A stretch of 64,000 nt of DNA from Paralteromonas sediminis (GTDB lineage Bacteria > Pseudomonadota > Gammaproteobacteria > Enterobacterales > Alteromonadaceae), in the NCBI RefSeq assembly GCF_003820355.1, contig NZ_RPOK01000001.1, forward strand, positions 398,847-462,846. The letters are read 5' to 3'. The notes under the pieces are model-generated. The model was given only the letters and a program-made list of their open reading frames with translations, made no database searches and was not told the DNA's origin. Below are positions 1 through 8,182 of this stretch, piece by piece (the first letter of the stretch is position 1; each line of letters starts with the position of its first letter). The translations under genes and the position numbers were made by a program.

Positions 1-1303
1 ACAATTACTGTTTACCGAGGGCCAGTCTGCTGGGCAATTTGCGCGTGAGCCGGTATTGACCGCAGAACAGAAAGAAAAATCCAGAGACGCTTTTATGCAG
101 TCATTATTAGAGTTTGAGCAGAGCCGAGAAAGCATGCTTGCTGAGAGTCATATCCAAAGCTTTGACCGGGATGAATATAACCGTATTAAAAATACCAAGG
201 AGGCAGCACTGGCTGCTTTTGCTCGTGGTGAGTTTAAGGTTGCCAATCGGGCGATTGATGAAGCTGATAGCAAAGCGCAAGCTTATTTATCACAGTGGGA
301 AACGGCATTTGAGTCGCTTTATCGGGACGCGGCACAGGCTTTTGTTAACGGCGATATTGATACCGCACAGTTTGCATATCAACAAGCCAGACAACGCAAC
401 CCTGGTTCGGAAAAGCTAAAAGCACTGGGTCGACGCATTTTTGCTTATGATCAGGTAGAGCAGCTGCTGGCGCAGTATCGTGCAGCAATTGCAGAAAACA
501 ATACGGGTAAACAGATTCAATTGTTAACTCGGGCTTTGCAGTTAGATCCGGCACGGGTAGAGTTACAACCGCTTATCGATGAATTAACTGCTGCTGAGCG
601 GACAGACAAAGTGGCGGCTTTGGTGGAAGAAGGCAACAAGGCTCTGGCCAACAATCAGCTGGAAAGAGCCCGGCAACATCTTAGTCAAGCGAGCACGTTG
701 GACAGCAAGGATGCTGGCGTGCGCGCCGCCATGCAAGCACTTGAGCAACGCACTAAAACCGATCAGCTTTTTCAGTTGCTTGCTGAACTCGATGTCAACG
801 TTAACGCTGATGACTGGCAAGCAGTTAGTACATTAGCTAAGTCGGCGTTGACCACTTATCCAAATAATAAGGCATTAAAGCAATTGGCAAGCACGGCCAA
901 CGACATTGTGGCTAAAAGCGCTGAGTTTAAGGGGTTTATGGCCCGCTCCACTGCGTTTTACGACAGTGGATTCCGACAACGGGTCCGACAAGCGTTGATG
1001 AGCAATGAACACCTACTTTCTCACTCCGCAATGCTAGCCGGTCAGGCTGAAGCTATACGGGATAAATTAAAAAAGATGGAAACCCCCGTAATGGTTACAC
1101 TGACATCAGATGGAAAAACCCATGTCACTATATTTAAAGAAGCCAGTTTGGGTAAATTTGAACGGACAGATAAGACAATGCTACCCGGTACCTATCGTGT
1201 TGAAGGCCGCTGTGACGGATATCAGACTATACAAAAAGACCTGCGCGTTGAAGCCACATCTGACCCTATCATGCTGCACATAGCCTGTGAAAAAAGGATA
1301 TAA
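1..1303 (+). CDS. TPR-repeat protein with PEGA-like C-terminus (5'-partial)
   Basis: The reading frame is open from base 2 through the left edge, so the start lies outside the window; the first internal start-like codon (TTG at 56) is only a fallback. The visible part is helical and rich in Ala/Gln/Glu with tetratricopeptide-like spacing (for example NALQLDP-like 'ALQLDPARVEL' and 'STLDSKDAG'). The last ~70 residues are beta-rich with 'LPGTYRVEGRCDGY', the pattern of a PEGA domain. It is 3 bp from the PEGA/SUMF1 gene, so it belongs to the operon running to 6227. TPR plus PEGA suggests a scaffold binding envelope partners. The function is not known. The broad fold call is fairly secure, the role is inference. 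Confidence 0.7.
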   Translation, partial: QLLFTEGQSAGQFAREPVLTAEQKEKSRDAFMQSLLEFEQSRESMLAESHIQSFDRDEYNRIKNTKEAALAAFARGEFKVANRAIDEADSKAQAYLSQWETAFESLYRDAAQAFVNGDIDTAQFAYQQARQRNPGSEKLKALGRRIFAYDQVEQLLAQYRAAIAENNTGKQIQLLTRALQLDPARVELQPLIDELTAAERTDKVAALVEEGNKALANNQLERARQHLSQASTLDSKDAGVRAAMQALEQRTKTDQLFQLLAELDVNVNADDWQAVSTLAKSALTTYPNNKALKQLASTANDIVAKSAEFKGFMARSTAFYDSGFRQRVRQALMSNEHLLSHSAMLAGQAEAIRDKLKKMETPVMVTLTSDGKTHVTIFKEASLGKFERTDKTMLPGTYRVEGRCDGYQTIQKDLRVEATSDPIMLHIACEKRI

Positions 1304-1306
1304 ACA

Positions 1307-3304
1307 ATGACAGGTTTAGACAGGCAGCTTAAAGCGCGACAAAAAAGTGGTTTGGGATGGCTCATCGCTGGTGGGCTGGGTTCTGCATGCGTACTTGTGG
1401 CTTTTGTACTTTGGCTTTTTGTTGTCAAAGGACACAGTATTACGGTGTTGCCTAAAGAGGCTGCAGACGCTGGCAGTTTTCAGGTGAAAGCAGGGCTGGC
1501 AACCATGTTAGGGAATAGTCTCTACCGCATTGGTACTAACGTCGAGTTATTGATTTCTTCACCTGAATATTCCTCGCAAACAGTCAAAATTGGCACCGAT
1601 TCACCGAGTGCTGTTACCGTAACGCTCACACCAAAACCAGGGCGAGTAAGGGCCAATATCGCCTCTTTACACGACAGCAACGTATCTTGGTTTCTCGATG
1701 GCGCACCGCTCGCGAGAAGTAACCCTTTAGACACCTTCATCCCGCCTGGCGAATATACTCTGAGTGCCGACCACCCTCATTACCAGCCATTTTCAACTGC
1801 CCTAGTAGTAAAACGTGCCAGCCAGCAATCGCTGGATGTCAGTTTAAAGCCGGTACAAGGTGGCATTGATGTCGCTTCTGTACCGTCGGGTGCGCGCTTA
1901 TATCTCAATGGACAGGAAGTGGGAACAACGCCCATACAACTATCGTTAGAGGGGGGAAAGTATGAAGTGGCTGTGCAACTCAAGGGATTTGAAACCTCGC
2001 AGGAAACCTTGTCTATTAATCAGCTTACGCCAATGCAAACACGTAATTATCAGCTGCTCCCCGAGCAGGCCAAACTGTCCATTAGGCTTGAGCCTGAGGG
2101 TGGGGATCTACTGATCAATGGGGTTTCTGGGCAACCGGGAACAAACAGCATTGACGCCAATCGAAATCACCTTGTTCGCTATAGCAAGACGGGGTACACC
2201 TCGTTCGAGAGACAAGTTAACCTAGCGCACAAAGCAGAACAGGCACTCGATATTGTCCTGAAGAAAAGTGTTGGAGAGGTCAGCATCAATGCTAATGTGC
2301 CAGCGCTTATCGAAGTAAATGGCGTGGCGCAAGGAGAGTCTCCGCTGCAATTAACATTGCAAACCCTGCCACATACCTTACGCATTAGCCGGCCTGGGTA
2401 CAGGGCACAATCAATCAAGGTGACGCCAAATGCGCAAAAGATGCAAAACCTTGATATTAAATTACTGACCGAGTTTGACGCGCGCCGTCAGGAAGGACAA
2501 GCTTTGTTCGCTGACGTTTTAGGCATACGAACACGCTTAGTGAAACCTGATGCCTTTACCATGGGATCTCCTCAGAATGAAGCAGGTAGATTGCGACATG
2601 AGCACCCCGTAAATGTCGATTTTGATTACCGTTTGTGGGTTGGGGTGACTGAGGTTACTGAAGCACAGTTTGCTGCCTATGACGCCAACCGGCCCATTTC
2701 AAACCTGCCAGTGACTAACGTAGATTGGATCGATGCTGCGAAGTACTGTAACTGGTTAAGCGAGAAAGAAGCATTAACGCCTGTGTATGCGATACAAGCG
2801 AATAGGGTGGTAGAGGTTAATTACAACGCCGATGGTTACCGTTTGCCAACAGAGGCTGAATGGGAATGGCTTGCTAAGAAATCTCGCCGGGCGACGGAAA
2901 CGCAGTTTGTATGGGGAAGCAGTGAAAGGATACCTGAAAAGGCGGGAAATTTTGCTGATCAATCAGTAAAGGGGCAGCAGTTGTTTTTCTTTGACACCAT
3001 TAATGATGGATTCGCGGGGCGGTCACCCGTGGGTAGTTTCAAGCCTGATCGTCTTGGCCTTTACGATCTGGCCGGCAACGTAAGTGAATGGGTTCAGGAT
3101 TTTTACACGACTGCCCCTCCCGATTTGGACAAGGTTCACTTGAACTATACCGGGCCGGCAAGGGGCCAGCAGTTTGTTGTCAAAGGTAGTAACTTCAACT
3201 CTGGCAGACTGAAAGCATTGCGCAGCGCTATGCGTATTGTGGGAGAAGGGCCAGCAGACAACATTGGCTTCAGAGTGGTGCGCAAAGCTAGAGGAACCGA
3301 ATAA
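1307..3304 (+). CDS. Membrane-anchored PEGA-repeat protein with SUMF1/FGE-type C-terminal domain
   Basis: The 665-residue protein has one N-terminal TM segment (about residues 20-40) after a Lys/Arg-rich tail, so the bulk should be periplasmic. Residues ~45-390 hold several PEGA-type beta modules (for example 'IPPGEYTL', 'SVPSGARLYLNG', 'LEGGKYEV'). Residues ~415-660 are a SUMF1/formylglycine-generating-enzyme fold, with 'FTMGS' near 418, 'YRLPTEAEWEW' near 511, 'GNVSEWV' near 590 and 'GFRVVR' at the end. The paired catalytic cysteines of true FGE are absent from the expected segment near 'KGSNFNSGRLKALRSA', so sulfatase maturation is unlikely. A structural or ligand-binding role, as for other degenerate SUMF1 proteins, is more plausible. 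It shares one base with the next small ORF (TAATG), indicating coupling. Confidence 0.85.
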   Translation: MTGLDRQLKARQKSGLGWLIAGGLGSACVLVAFVLWLFVVKGHSITVLPKEAADAGSFQVKAGLATMLGNSLYRIGTNVELLISSPEYSSQTVKIGTDSPSAVTVTLTPKPGRVRANIASLHDSNVSWFLDGAPLARSNPLDTFIPPGEYTLSADHPHYQPFSTALVVKRASQQSLDVSLKPVQGGIDVASVPSGARLYLNGQEVGTTPIQLSLEGGKYEVAVQLKGFETSQETLSINQLTPMQTRNYQLLPEQAKLSIRLEPEGGDLLINGVSGQPGTNSIDANRNHLVRYSKTGYTSFERQVNLAHKAEQALDIVLKKSVGEVSINANVPALIEVNGVAQGESPLQLTLQTLPHTLRISRPGYRAQSIKVTPNAQKMQNLDIKLLTEFDARRQEGQALFADVLGIRTRLVKPDAFTMGSPQNEAGRLRHEHPVNVDFDYRLWVGVTEVTEAQFAAYDANRPISNLPVTNVDWIDAAKYCNWLSEKEALTPVYAIQANRVVEVNYNADGYRLPTEAEWEWLAKKSRRATETQFVWGSSERIPEKAGNFADQSVKGQQLFFFDTINDGFAGRSPVGSFKPDRLGLYDLAGNVSEWVQDFYTTAPPDLDKVHLNYTGPARGQQFVVKGSNFNSGRLKALRSAMRIVGEGPADNIGFRVVRKARGTE

Positions 3305-3423
3305 TGAAATCAATAAATAAACGTTGGATATTCGTCATTCTGGTGTTGTTGATTGTTGCAGGAAGTGCAGCAGCAGTCAGTATTAGCCTCAACTCCCCTG
3401 CACCTTTACCTATTGACATTTAG
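3304..3423 (+). CDS. 39-residue single-pass membrane peptide
   Basis: A short ORF fills the gap between the SUMF1-type gene and the proton-channel gene. Its ATG overlaps the preceding stop (TAATG), an AGAGGAA ribosome-binding site lies just upstream, and its stop is 11 bp before the next ATG. The product starts MKSINKRW, has one hydrophobic segment (about residues 9-28, 'IFVILVLLIVAG') and a short Pro-rich tail. The position, the coupling and the positive-inside N-terminus argue that it is a real subunit of the complex encoded here. I know of no named family. Translation is inferred, not shown. Confidence 0.6.
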   Translation: MKSINKRWIFVILVLLIVAGSAAAVSISLNSPAPLPIDI

Positions 3424-3434
3424 GAGACGAGAAA

Positions 3435-4205
3435 ATGGGCACAGAAAGTACAAGAATGAACTTCCCGCCTTTAATGTCTTTGGGCGTATTTCTGGCTGTT
3501 TTATTGATTGTTCACCTCTTCTACCAAGGGCTGGTACTGCCACTGTCTGAAGCGGCTATTGCAGCTCAAGGTGCCGGAGCAACAGTAAACCTTTGGGTCA
3601 TCCTTAAAGACATGGAACAACAAATCGTGCTTTCTTTAGGGGTGTTTTGCCTGATTTTAATGGGCTACAAATACTACCGTATTGTGGCTAAAGAAGAGCC
3701 TGTATTTACCTTTGATTATTTGAGTCACTTGCCAAAAGACCAACCGCTTGATGTAGAAGAAGCTATGCAGACCTTGCAAAGTAGTGCTCATGCCAGTAAC
3801 AGCTCAATCGCCACCTGGATAAACTGTTTGCGCCGCTATCAAAACACGAAAAATGTGCAACATGCCGCAGAGGCAATTACCGACAGTGTAGAATCCTTGG
3901 CCGCACAGTTAGAGTCGGGCAACAGTCTTATTCGATTCTTTATTTGGGCGATTCCGAGTATTGGGTTTGTGGGCACAGTGCGTGGAATAGGTGCCGCATT
4001 GGCACAAGCTGAACAGGCTGTAAATGGCGACATTGCTGGTATGGTTGACAAGCTAGGTGTGGCGTTTAACTCTACGTTGGTGTCTTTGGTTGTGTCCATC
4101 ATCCTTATGTATATGCTGCACTTGCTGAATAACCGTCAGGATGAGATGGTGCTGAAGACAAAAATCAATTGTGAAACACATCTGCTGACGCACTTGCACA
4201 AGTAA
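3435..4205 (+). CDS. MotA/TolQ/ExbB-family proton channel subunit
   Basis: The product has 256 residues with four predicted TM segments near 14-36, 56-74, 160-185 and 205-230. The last two carry the family signature: 'IPSIGFVGTVRGIGAAL' corresponds to the ExbB/TolQ 'LGLLGTVxG' segment, and 'AFNSTLVSLVVS' places a polar Thr in the pore-lining helix as in ExbB. In characterised systems these proteins form a pentamer around a dimer of ExbD/TolR/MotB-type subunits and convert proton flow into motion. No exbD, tolR or motB homologue is present. The two following vWA proteins have the matching N-terminal TM motif and probably take that place. A GGAGACGAG site precedes the ATG. Family assignment is confident, the partner assignment is inference. 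Confidence 0.87.
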   Translation: MGTESTRMNFPPLMSLGVFLAVLLIVHLFYQGLVLPLSEAAIAAQGAGATVNLWVILKDMEQQIVLSLGVFCLILMGYKYYRIVAKEEPVFTFDYLSHLPKDQPLDVEEAMQTLQSSAHASNSSIATWINCLRRYQNTKNVQHAAEAITDSVESLAAQLESGNSLIRFFIWAIPSIGFVGTVRGIGAALAQAEQAVNGDIAGMVDKLGVAFNSTLVSLVVSIILMYMLHLLNNRQDEMVLKTKINCETHLLTHLHK

Positions 4206-4212
4206 TCATCCA

Positions 4213-5280
4213 ATGGTCAAGCGAAGACAAGAAGAGGGCTTTAATCTTTCTTTTCTGGATGTTATGGCATGCGGACTCGGTGCTGTATTGATGATTTTGA
4301 TCCTGGTGAAGTTTCAGGGCCACTCCAGTATGCCTGACACTGAGGTCGAGCGATTGGAACAGGCCTTAGCGGCGCAGTCAGCAGAAAAGTCTCAACAGCA
4401 AAGCGCATTAACATTGCGTCGTCAAAGCCTGAAAGAGGCCACTGCTACTCAGGATGATCTTACTCAAAAAATAACGTCTCTAAGGTCAAAACTGCAAGAT
4501 ACTCAAAACGCCATTAACGATGAAAAAGCCATAATCGCTGAATTAGAGCAAGCTATTGCCGCTGCCGCGCCCGAACAAGCTGATGACCCGATAGAGCTTG
4601 TCAGCAAAGGAGAGGAAAAATACCTGATTGGCTTAAGTATCCAGGGAACAAACATTGGCATTTTGCTCGACACCAGTGCGTCAATGACCGACGACGATGT
4701 CGTGAGTATTATTCGGCGAAAAATTGCCAATGATGAGGTTAAGAAACAGGGGCCAAAGTGGAAGCGTTCAGTGAATGTTGCAAAATGGATGTTGGCCAGA
4801 TTACCTACGCAAGCGAATGTCAGCGTTGTGTCCTTTAACAAAGAAGCAAAGGTTTTGGGTCAGAATAAGATAAACCAAGCCGACGACAGCACTCAACTAG
4901 CGACCTTATTAAGTGAAATAGACGAACTCGTGCCAACCCATGGCACCGACTTGAGTAGGGCGCTTCAAACCATCACAGCCGCAATGCCAACCTTGAGCCA
5001 TCTTTATGTGATCACTGATGGTCTACCTACTTTGCTGTCAGAGGGCAGTGGATTTCAGGAAAGCCGCGGATGCAGGCCAGTTAGTGGAAATGATACCACT
5101 ATCACTGGGGATTGCCGTATGCGGCTGTTTTTACACGCGTTTAAGCAGCATGCACCCAAAGTGCCTACCAGTATTGTTCTGCTGCCCTTAGAAGGCGACT
5201 CGCAGGCACAGGCCGCCTATTGGGATTGGGCTGATATCTCAGGCGGCACCATGATAAGCCCTGCGGGGAACTGGCCATGA
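4213..5280 (+). CDS. vWA-domain protein with ExbD/TolR-like TM anchor (first copy)
   Basis: The 355-residue protein begins with a basic tail (MVKRRQ) and a TM segment at ~14-34 opening with 'LSFLDVMAC'. Asp16 sits where ExbD and TolR keep the proton-carrying Asp ('FIDVM', 'LLDVL'). Residues ~43-118 are a Gln/Ala/Glu-rich coiled coil. Residues ~140-350 are a von Willebrand A domain with a complete MIDAS: Asp153-x-Ser155-x-Ser157 ('DTSAS'), Thr245 ('HGTDLS') and Asp269 ('ITDGLP'). Topology predicts a periplasmic vWA domain. It lies 7 bp after the channel gene and overlaps the next gene by 4 bp (ATGA). It probably binds a metal-dependent ligand and couples it to the channel; the ligand is unknown. 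Confidence 0.82.
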   Translation: MVKRRQEEGFNLSFLDVMACGLGAVLMILILVKFQGHSSMPDTEVERLEQALAAQSAEKSQQQSALTLRRQSLKEATATQDDLTQKITSLRSKLQDTQNAINDEKAIIAELEQAIAAAAPEQADDPIELVSKGEEKYLIGLSIQGTNIGILLDTSASMTDDDVVSIIRRKIANDEVKKQGPKWKRSVNVAKWMLARLPTQANVSVVSFNKEAKVLGQNKINQADDSTQLATLLSEIDELVPTHGTDLSRALQTITAAMPTLSHLYVITDGLPTLLSEGSGFQESRGCRPVSGNDTTITGDCRMRLFLHAFKQHAPKVPTSIVLLPLEGDSQAQAAYWDWADISGGTMISPAGNWP

Positions 5281-6227
5281 AAAAAACACGCGCGCCCATC
5301 GCACTATTCAGCTTGTCATTTCTCGACATTATCTCTTGTGCATTTGGCGCTGTTGTTATGCTAATACTACTAGCAAAAAATGGCGACGACGGTGAACTCT
5401 CGGACGTTTCCTCTATCGCCGAGCTCATCGTTCAACTGGACACGTTAGAACAACAACGTCAGTCGCTTGAACAACAAAACACCTCGACTGAGCAGTCTTT
5501 AGCTGCACTGTCTGCTTCAGTGTTGCGCAGTCGCGATCAGCTGCAAGTGTTGGAATCTGAGTTGGCTCAGGCTCAGAATGAGCAGCGTATGTTGGAGGAT
5601 CAGGCCAGTGGACTTGAACAGGTGTTATTAGAGCGGGAGAGAGCGGCCATTGCGGTGAACCAGAATGAACGAAGGGATGAAAATGTTGGGGGGATCCCAG
5701 TTGATAGTAATTTTGTAGTATTTGTTGTTGATACATCAGGTTCGATGAAAAACATGTGGCCTCGCGTTATGCAGACAATGAATGATTTGTTGAATACCCA
5801 TCCCGACGTGGAGGGTTTTCAAATTATTTCTGATAACGGCGACGTGTTAGGGGGGCGAAGACTTGGCAGCTGGCGTCAAGATAGCCCCACAGAGCGGCGA
5901 CGCGCACTTTCGCAAATGCGCAACTGGAATGGCAGTTCAAGTAGCTCCCCGGTTGAAGGCATTGAATCGGCTTTGCGGGTATATCGGGGGAAGGCAGGAG
6001 ATTTAGCCTTATACGTGTTAGGCGATGACTACTCAGGTGGCAGTTATGACGAAACCCTGAGTGCGATTAATAAATTGAATGATGCAGGAAATGGCAACAA
6101 GATTGCCCGCATTCACGGCGTTGGATTCAAGCCCAATGCGTTTGGACTTGAATCAACCATGATGCGTTTTTCTACCTTGATGCGTGAGGTGGCGCATCAA
6201 AATAATGGCGCGTTTATAGCGATGTAG
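5277..6227 (+). CDS. vWA-domain protein with ExbD/TolR-like TM anchor (second copy)
   Basis: This is a 316-residue paralogue in architecture of the preceding gene: basic N-terminus (MKKTR), a TM segment opening with 'LSFLDIISC' (Asp17), a Gln/Glu-rich coiled coil at ~45-125 and a vWA domain from ~145. The MIDAS first motif is Asp152-x-Ser154-x-Ser156 ('DTSGS'). The start codon overlaps the upstream stop (ATGA), so the two vWA proteins are translationally coupled and may form a heterodimer inside one channel pentamer. Outside the anchor the two copies are clearly diverged, arguing for distinct ligands. The 3' end overlaps the convergent aminotransferase gene by 14 bp, which marks the end of the operon. 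Confidence 0.82.
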   Translation: MKKTRAPIALFSLSFLDIISCAFGAVVMLILLAKNGDDGELSDVSSIAELIVQLDTLEQQRQSLEQQNTSTEQSLAALSASVLRSRDQLQVLESELAQAQNEQRMLEDQASGLEQVLLERERAAIAVNQNERRDENVGGIPVDSNFVVFVVDTSGSMKNMWPRVMQTMNDLLNTHPDVEGFQIISDNGDVLGGRRLGSWRQDSPTERRRALSQMRNWNGSSSSSPVEGIESALRVYRGKAGDLALYVLGDDYSGGSYDETLSAINKLNDAGNGNKIARIHGVGFKPNAFGLESTMMRFSTLMREVAHQNNGAFIAM

Positions 6228-7335
6228 CGTTTAAGGCATCAATAATCTGTGCCGCTTCTTGAACATCATTGTATATATGTAACGACAGGCGAAGTGTATT
6301 TGCTCTTTGATCAAAGAAGCAGTGTTGTTCAGTGAGTAATTTCGCTGTTTTAATCGCATTGTATTTTTCCAACGTCAGGCACAAGGTGCCGCCGTTGGCA
6401 TCTAAATTGACGGGTTTAATATTGGCTGTGTCTATACTGTTGAGCACATAGCTGAGTAACTTGCGATTGTGCTGAAATATCGTGTCTATGCCGATCTCGA
6501 GCATGCAACCAATACTGGTTGCGGCCACAGCAAAAGGTGCAATAGAGGGGGTACCGCCCATAAAGCGCATTGCAGATTCAGCATAGTCAAAATGTCTGAT
6601 ATCAAACTCAAAGGGGTCTTGATGAGAGAACCAACCAACGTCGGACGGTTTTAATGACGGTAACACATCGGCGTTTATCCAGAGATAGCCCGCGCCGGGA
6701 CCACCGCACAACCACTTAACACATGAGCCAATAACACAATCAACTTGCCACTGACGAAGAGAAATGGGAATGATCCCTGCGGACTGTGCAATATCGACTA
6801 TGCTAAACACGCCTCGCTCTTTACATAGCTCTGCTATTTCTTGAACGGGGGATAACACGCCAGTATTGGAGTGCACATGCGTGATCAAACACGCCAGGGT
6901 GTTGTTGCAAATTGCTTCTCGCCACGCTTCAGGATCACTGGCTGAGCGCTGGCTCTCTATCAACTGCAATTGCAGGCCTGCGGAAGAAAGCGCATCGACG
7001 ACGAACCCCATGGATGGAAACGCGTCAGCATGCATCAGCACAATCTTTTTGTCGCTATTTTGCGACATAGCTACCAATATCTTTGTCAGAGCACTGGACA
7101 AGTTAACCTGAGCACAAAAGTCGTCGGCTTTGCCATCAAGAAGTGTGGCTAGCTGATGATGGAAGTGATCGATTACGCCCATCCAAGTGGGCCAGGCATC
7201 ACCGCCTTGCTGTTTCCAAGGCTTAAGGTAGTTATCGTGCAATGCCTGCTCGCTGACTTTAGGTAAGCAGCCTACTGAGTGGCTCAGAAAATAAGGCGAC
7301 TTGGGTAAATTAAACTGTTTTTGATATGGATTCAC
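6214..7335 (-). CDS. Class V aminotransferase-fold PLP enzyme, kynureninase-like
   Basis: This is a fold-type I PLP enzyme of the class V aminotransferase group. It shows 'IVDIAQSAG' (the Asp binding the pyridine nitrogen) and 'GSCVKWLCGGPG' with the Schiff-base Lys at about residue 207. The gene follows kynA directly, so the probable substrate is kynurenine or N-formylkynurenine, giving anthranilate and alanine. It is shorter than classical KynU (about 416 residues), so the exact reaction is open. A longer GTG start exists at 7353, but the GTG at 7335 has a clear GGAG six bases upstream and is preferred. In either case the gene overlaps the 3' end of kynA. No kynB formamidase gene is nearby. 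Confidence 0.75.
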   Translation of the reverse strand: MNPYQKQFNLPKSPYFLSHSVGCLPKVSEQALHDNYLKPWKQQGGDAWPTWMGVIDHFHHQLATLLDGKADDFCAQVNLSSALTKILVAMSQNSDKKIVLMHADAFPSMGFVVDALSSAGLQLQLIESQRSASDPEAWREAICNNTLACLITHVHSNTGVLSPVQEIAELCKERGVFSIVDIAQSAGIIPISLRQWQVDCVIGSCVKWLCGGPGAGYLWINADVLPSLKPSDVGWFSHQDPFEFDIRHFDYAESAMRFMGGTPSIAPFAVAATSIGCMLEIGIDTIFQHNRKLLSYVLNSIDTANIKPVNLDANGGTLCLTLEKYNAIKTAKLLTEQHCFFDQRANTLRLSLHIYNDVQEAAQIIDALNATSL

Positions 7336-8065
7336 GTACTTCTCCGTATTCACCGCCCCAACGGTCTGTCATTTCGCAACGGATGTCCCACAGCGCCGGG
7401 AAAAAGCGATGACGGGTGCCTGACTGCAAGAGCTCAACAGGTCTGCCTTTTAGTGACTTTGAGCCTAGACCAATTGAACGGTGAATAAGGAATAAGTGAT
7501 TACTGCGAAATTTCTGCATTAACTCATCAAATTCAATGAGGGCCTCGGCCACCACATAGCTGTCGTCGTGCGCATACTCTTCATTGTATATTGCGGCCAC
7601 TGTCTTTCCGCGCCCGGTGAGGTATTTGTCTTCAAATACTTTCCACATGTCATTGGGCATCTTTAATAGGGTTCTGAAACCTGGTGATTCCTGCCCGCTA
7701 CCGTTTCCTAATTGCAAACGTATTTGCTGATATTCTTTTGGGGACATTGTCTCCAGTACATCGAGCTGTTCTATCATAAGACGCTGCAGACCATGTACGC
7801 GTTTCATTAAGGTCACGACTCTGTGGGTGTTCTCTTGTTCCATGTATTCAAGTACATCAACCAGCGTGTAAATGATGAGTTTCATCCACAACTCTTCTAC
7901 CTGATGCACGATCTGAAACTGCAGTTCGTCTGCATTGCACAAATCGTTCAGCGGTTTTTGACTGGACAGCAATTTGTCACATTGCAGATACACGCCATAG
8001 TCAAGCATTTCGGGGTTGTTGAGCATGTGATGATATTTTTTTCGGAACATAGGGCCGTGACTCAC
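7310..8065 (-). CDS. kynA: Tryptophan 2,3-dioxygenase
   Basis: This haem dioxygenase opens the indole ring of L-tryptophan to N-formylkynurenine, the first step of the kynurenine pathway. Family segments are clear: 'ELQFQIVHQVEELWMK' (the distal-site His and surrounding helix), 'GSGQESPGFR' and 'IHRSIGLGSKSLKG' (the proximal His region). The length (251) fits short bacterial enzymes. The start is uncertain: GTG at 8065 and ATG at 8050 both lack a good ribosome-binding site. The gene is divergent from an Lrp-type regulator, and candidate operators lie between them, as in the kynA/kynR arrangement of Pseudomonas. Confidence 0.9.
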   Translation of the reverse strand: MSHGPMFRKKYHHMLNNPEMLDYGVYLQCDKLLSSQKPLNDLCNADELQFQIVHQVEELWMKLIIYTLVDVLEYMEQENTHRVVTLMKRVHGLQRLMIEQLDVLETMSPKEYQQIRLQLGNGSGQESPGFRTLLKMPNDMWKVFEDKYLTGRGKTVAAIYNEEYAHDDSYVVAEALIEFDELMQKFRSNHLFLIHRSIGLGSKSLKGRPVELLQSGTRHRFFPALWDIRCEMTDRWGGEYGEVRESISKTV

Positions 8066-8100
8066 AGGAAAATAATTCGACTATCGTAAACAACTCACTC

Positions 8101-8160
8101 ACAAACATTGTTCCAAATATTCTTTATTATGGTTTATTCTTGGAACATTGTTTCAAATTT
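8101..8160. promoter_or_regulatory. Candidate Lrp/KynR operators between kynA and its regulator
   Basis: Two nearly identical 15-bp direct repeats (AACATTGTTYCAAAT) begin at 8105 and 8144, 39 bp apart (14/15 match). The second copy overlaps a 15-bp palindrome TGGAACA-T-TGTTTCA (8141-8155); the first carries a TGTTCCA half-site (8109-8115). Helically phased repeated sites in a divergent promoter are typical of Lrp/AsnC regulators. Binding is inferred. Confidence 0.55.
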
Positions 8161-8182
8161 ACGTTTAAATAGGGTTATTGTT

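Noticed and set aside
1307-3304. Genuine formylglycine-generating enzyme
   Set aside because: No Cys pair is present in the active-site segment of the SUMF1 fold and no sulfatase gene is near.
3435-6227. Zorya-type defence system
   Set aside because: The channel protein resembles ZorA only at family level; no ZorB with peptidoglycan-binding domain and no ZorC, ZorD or ZorE is present.
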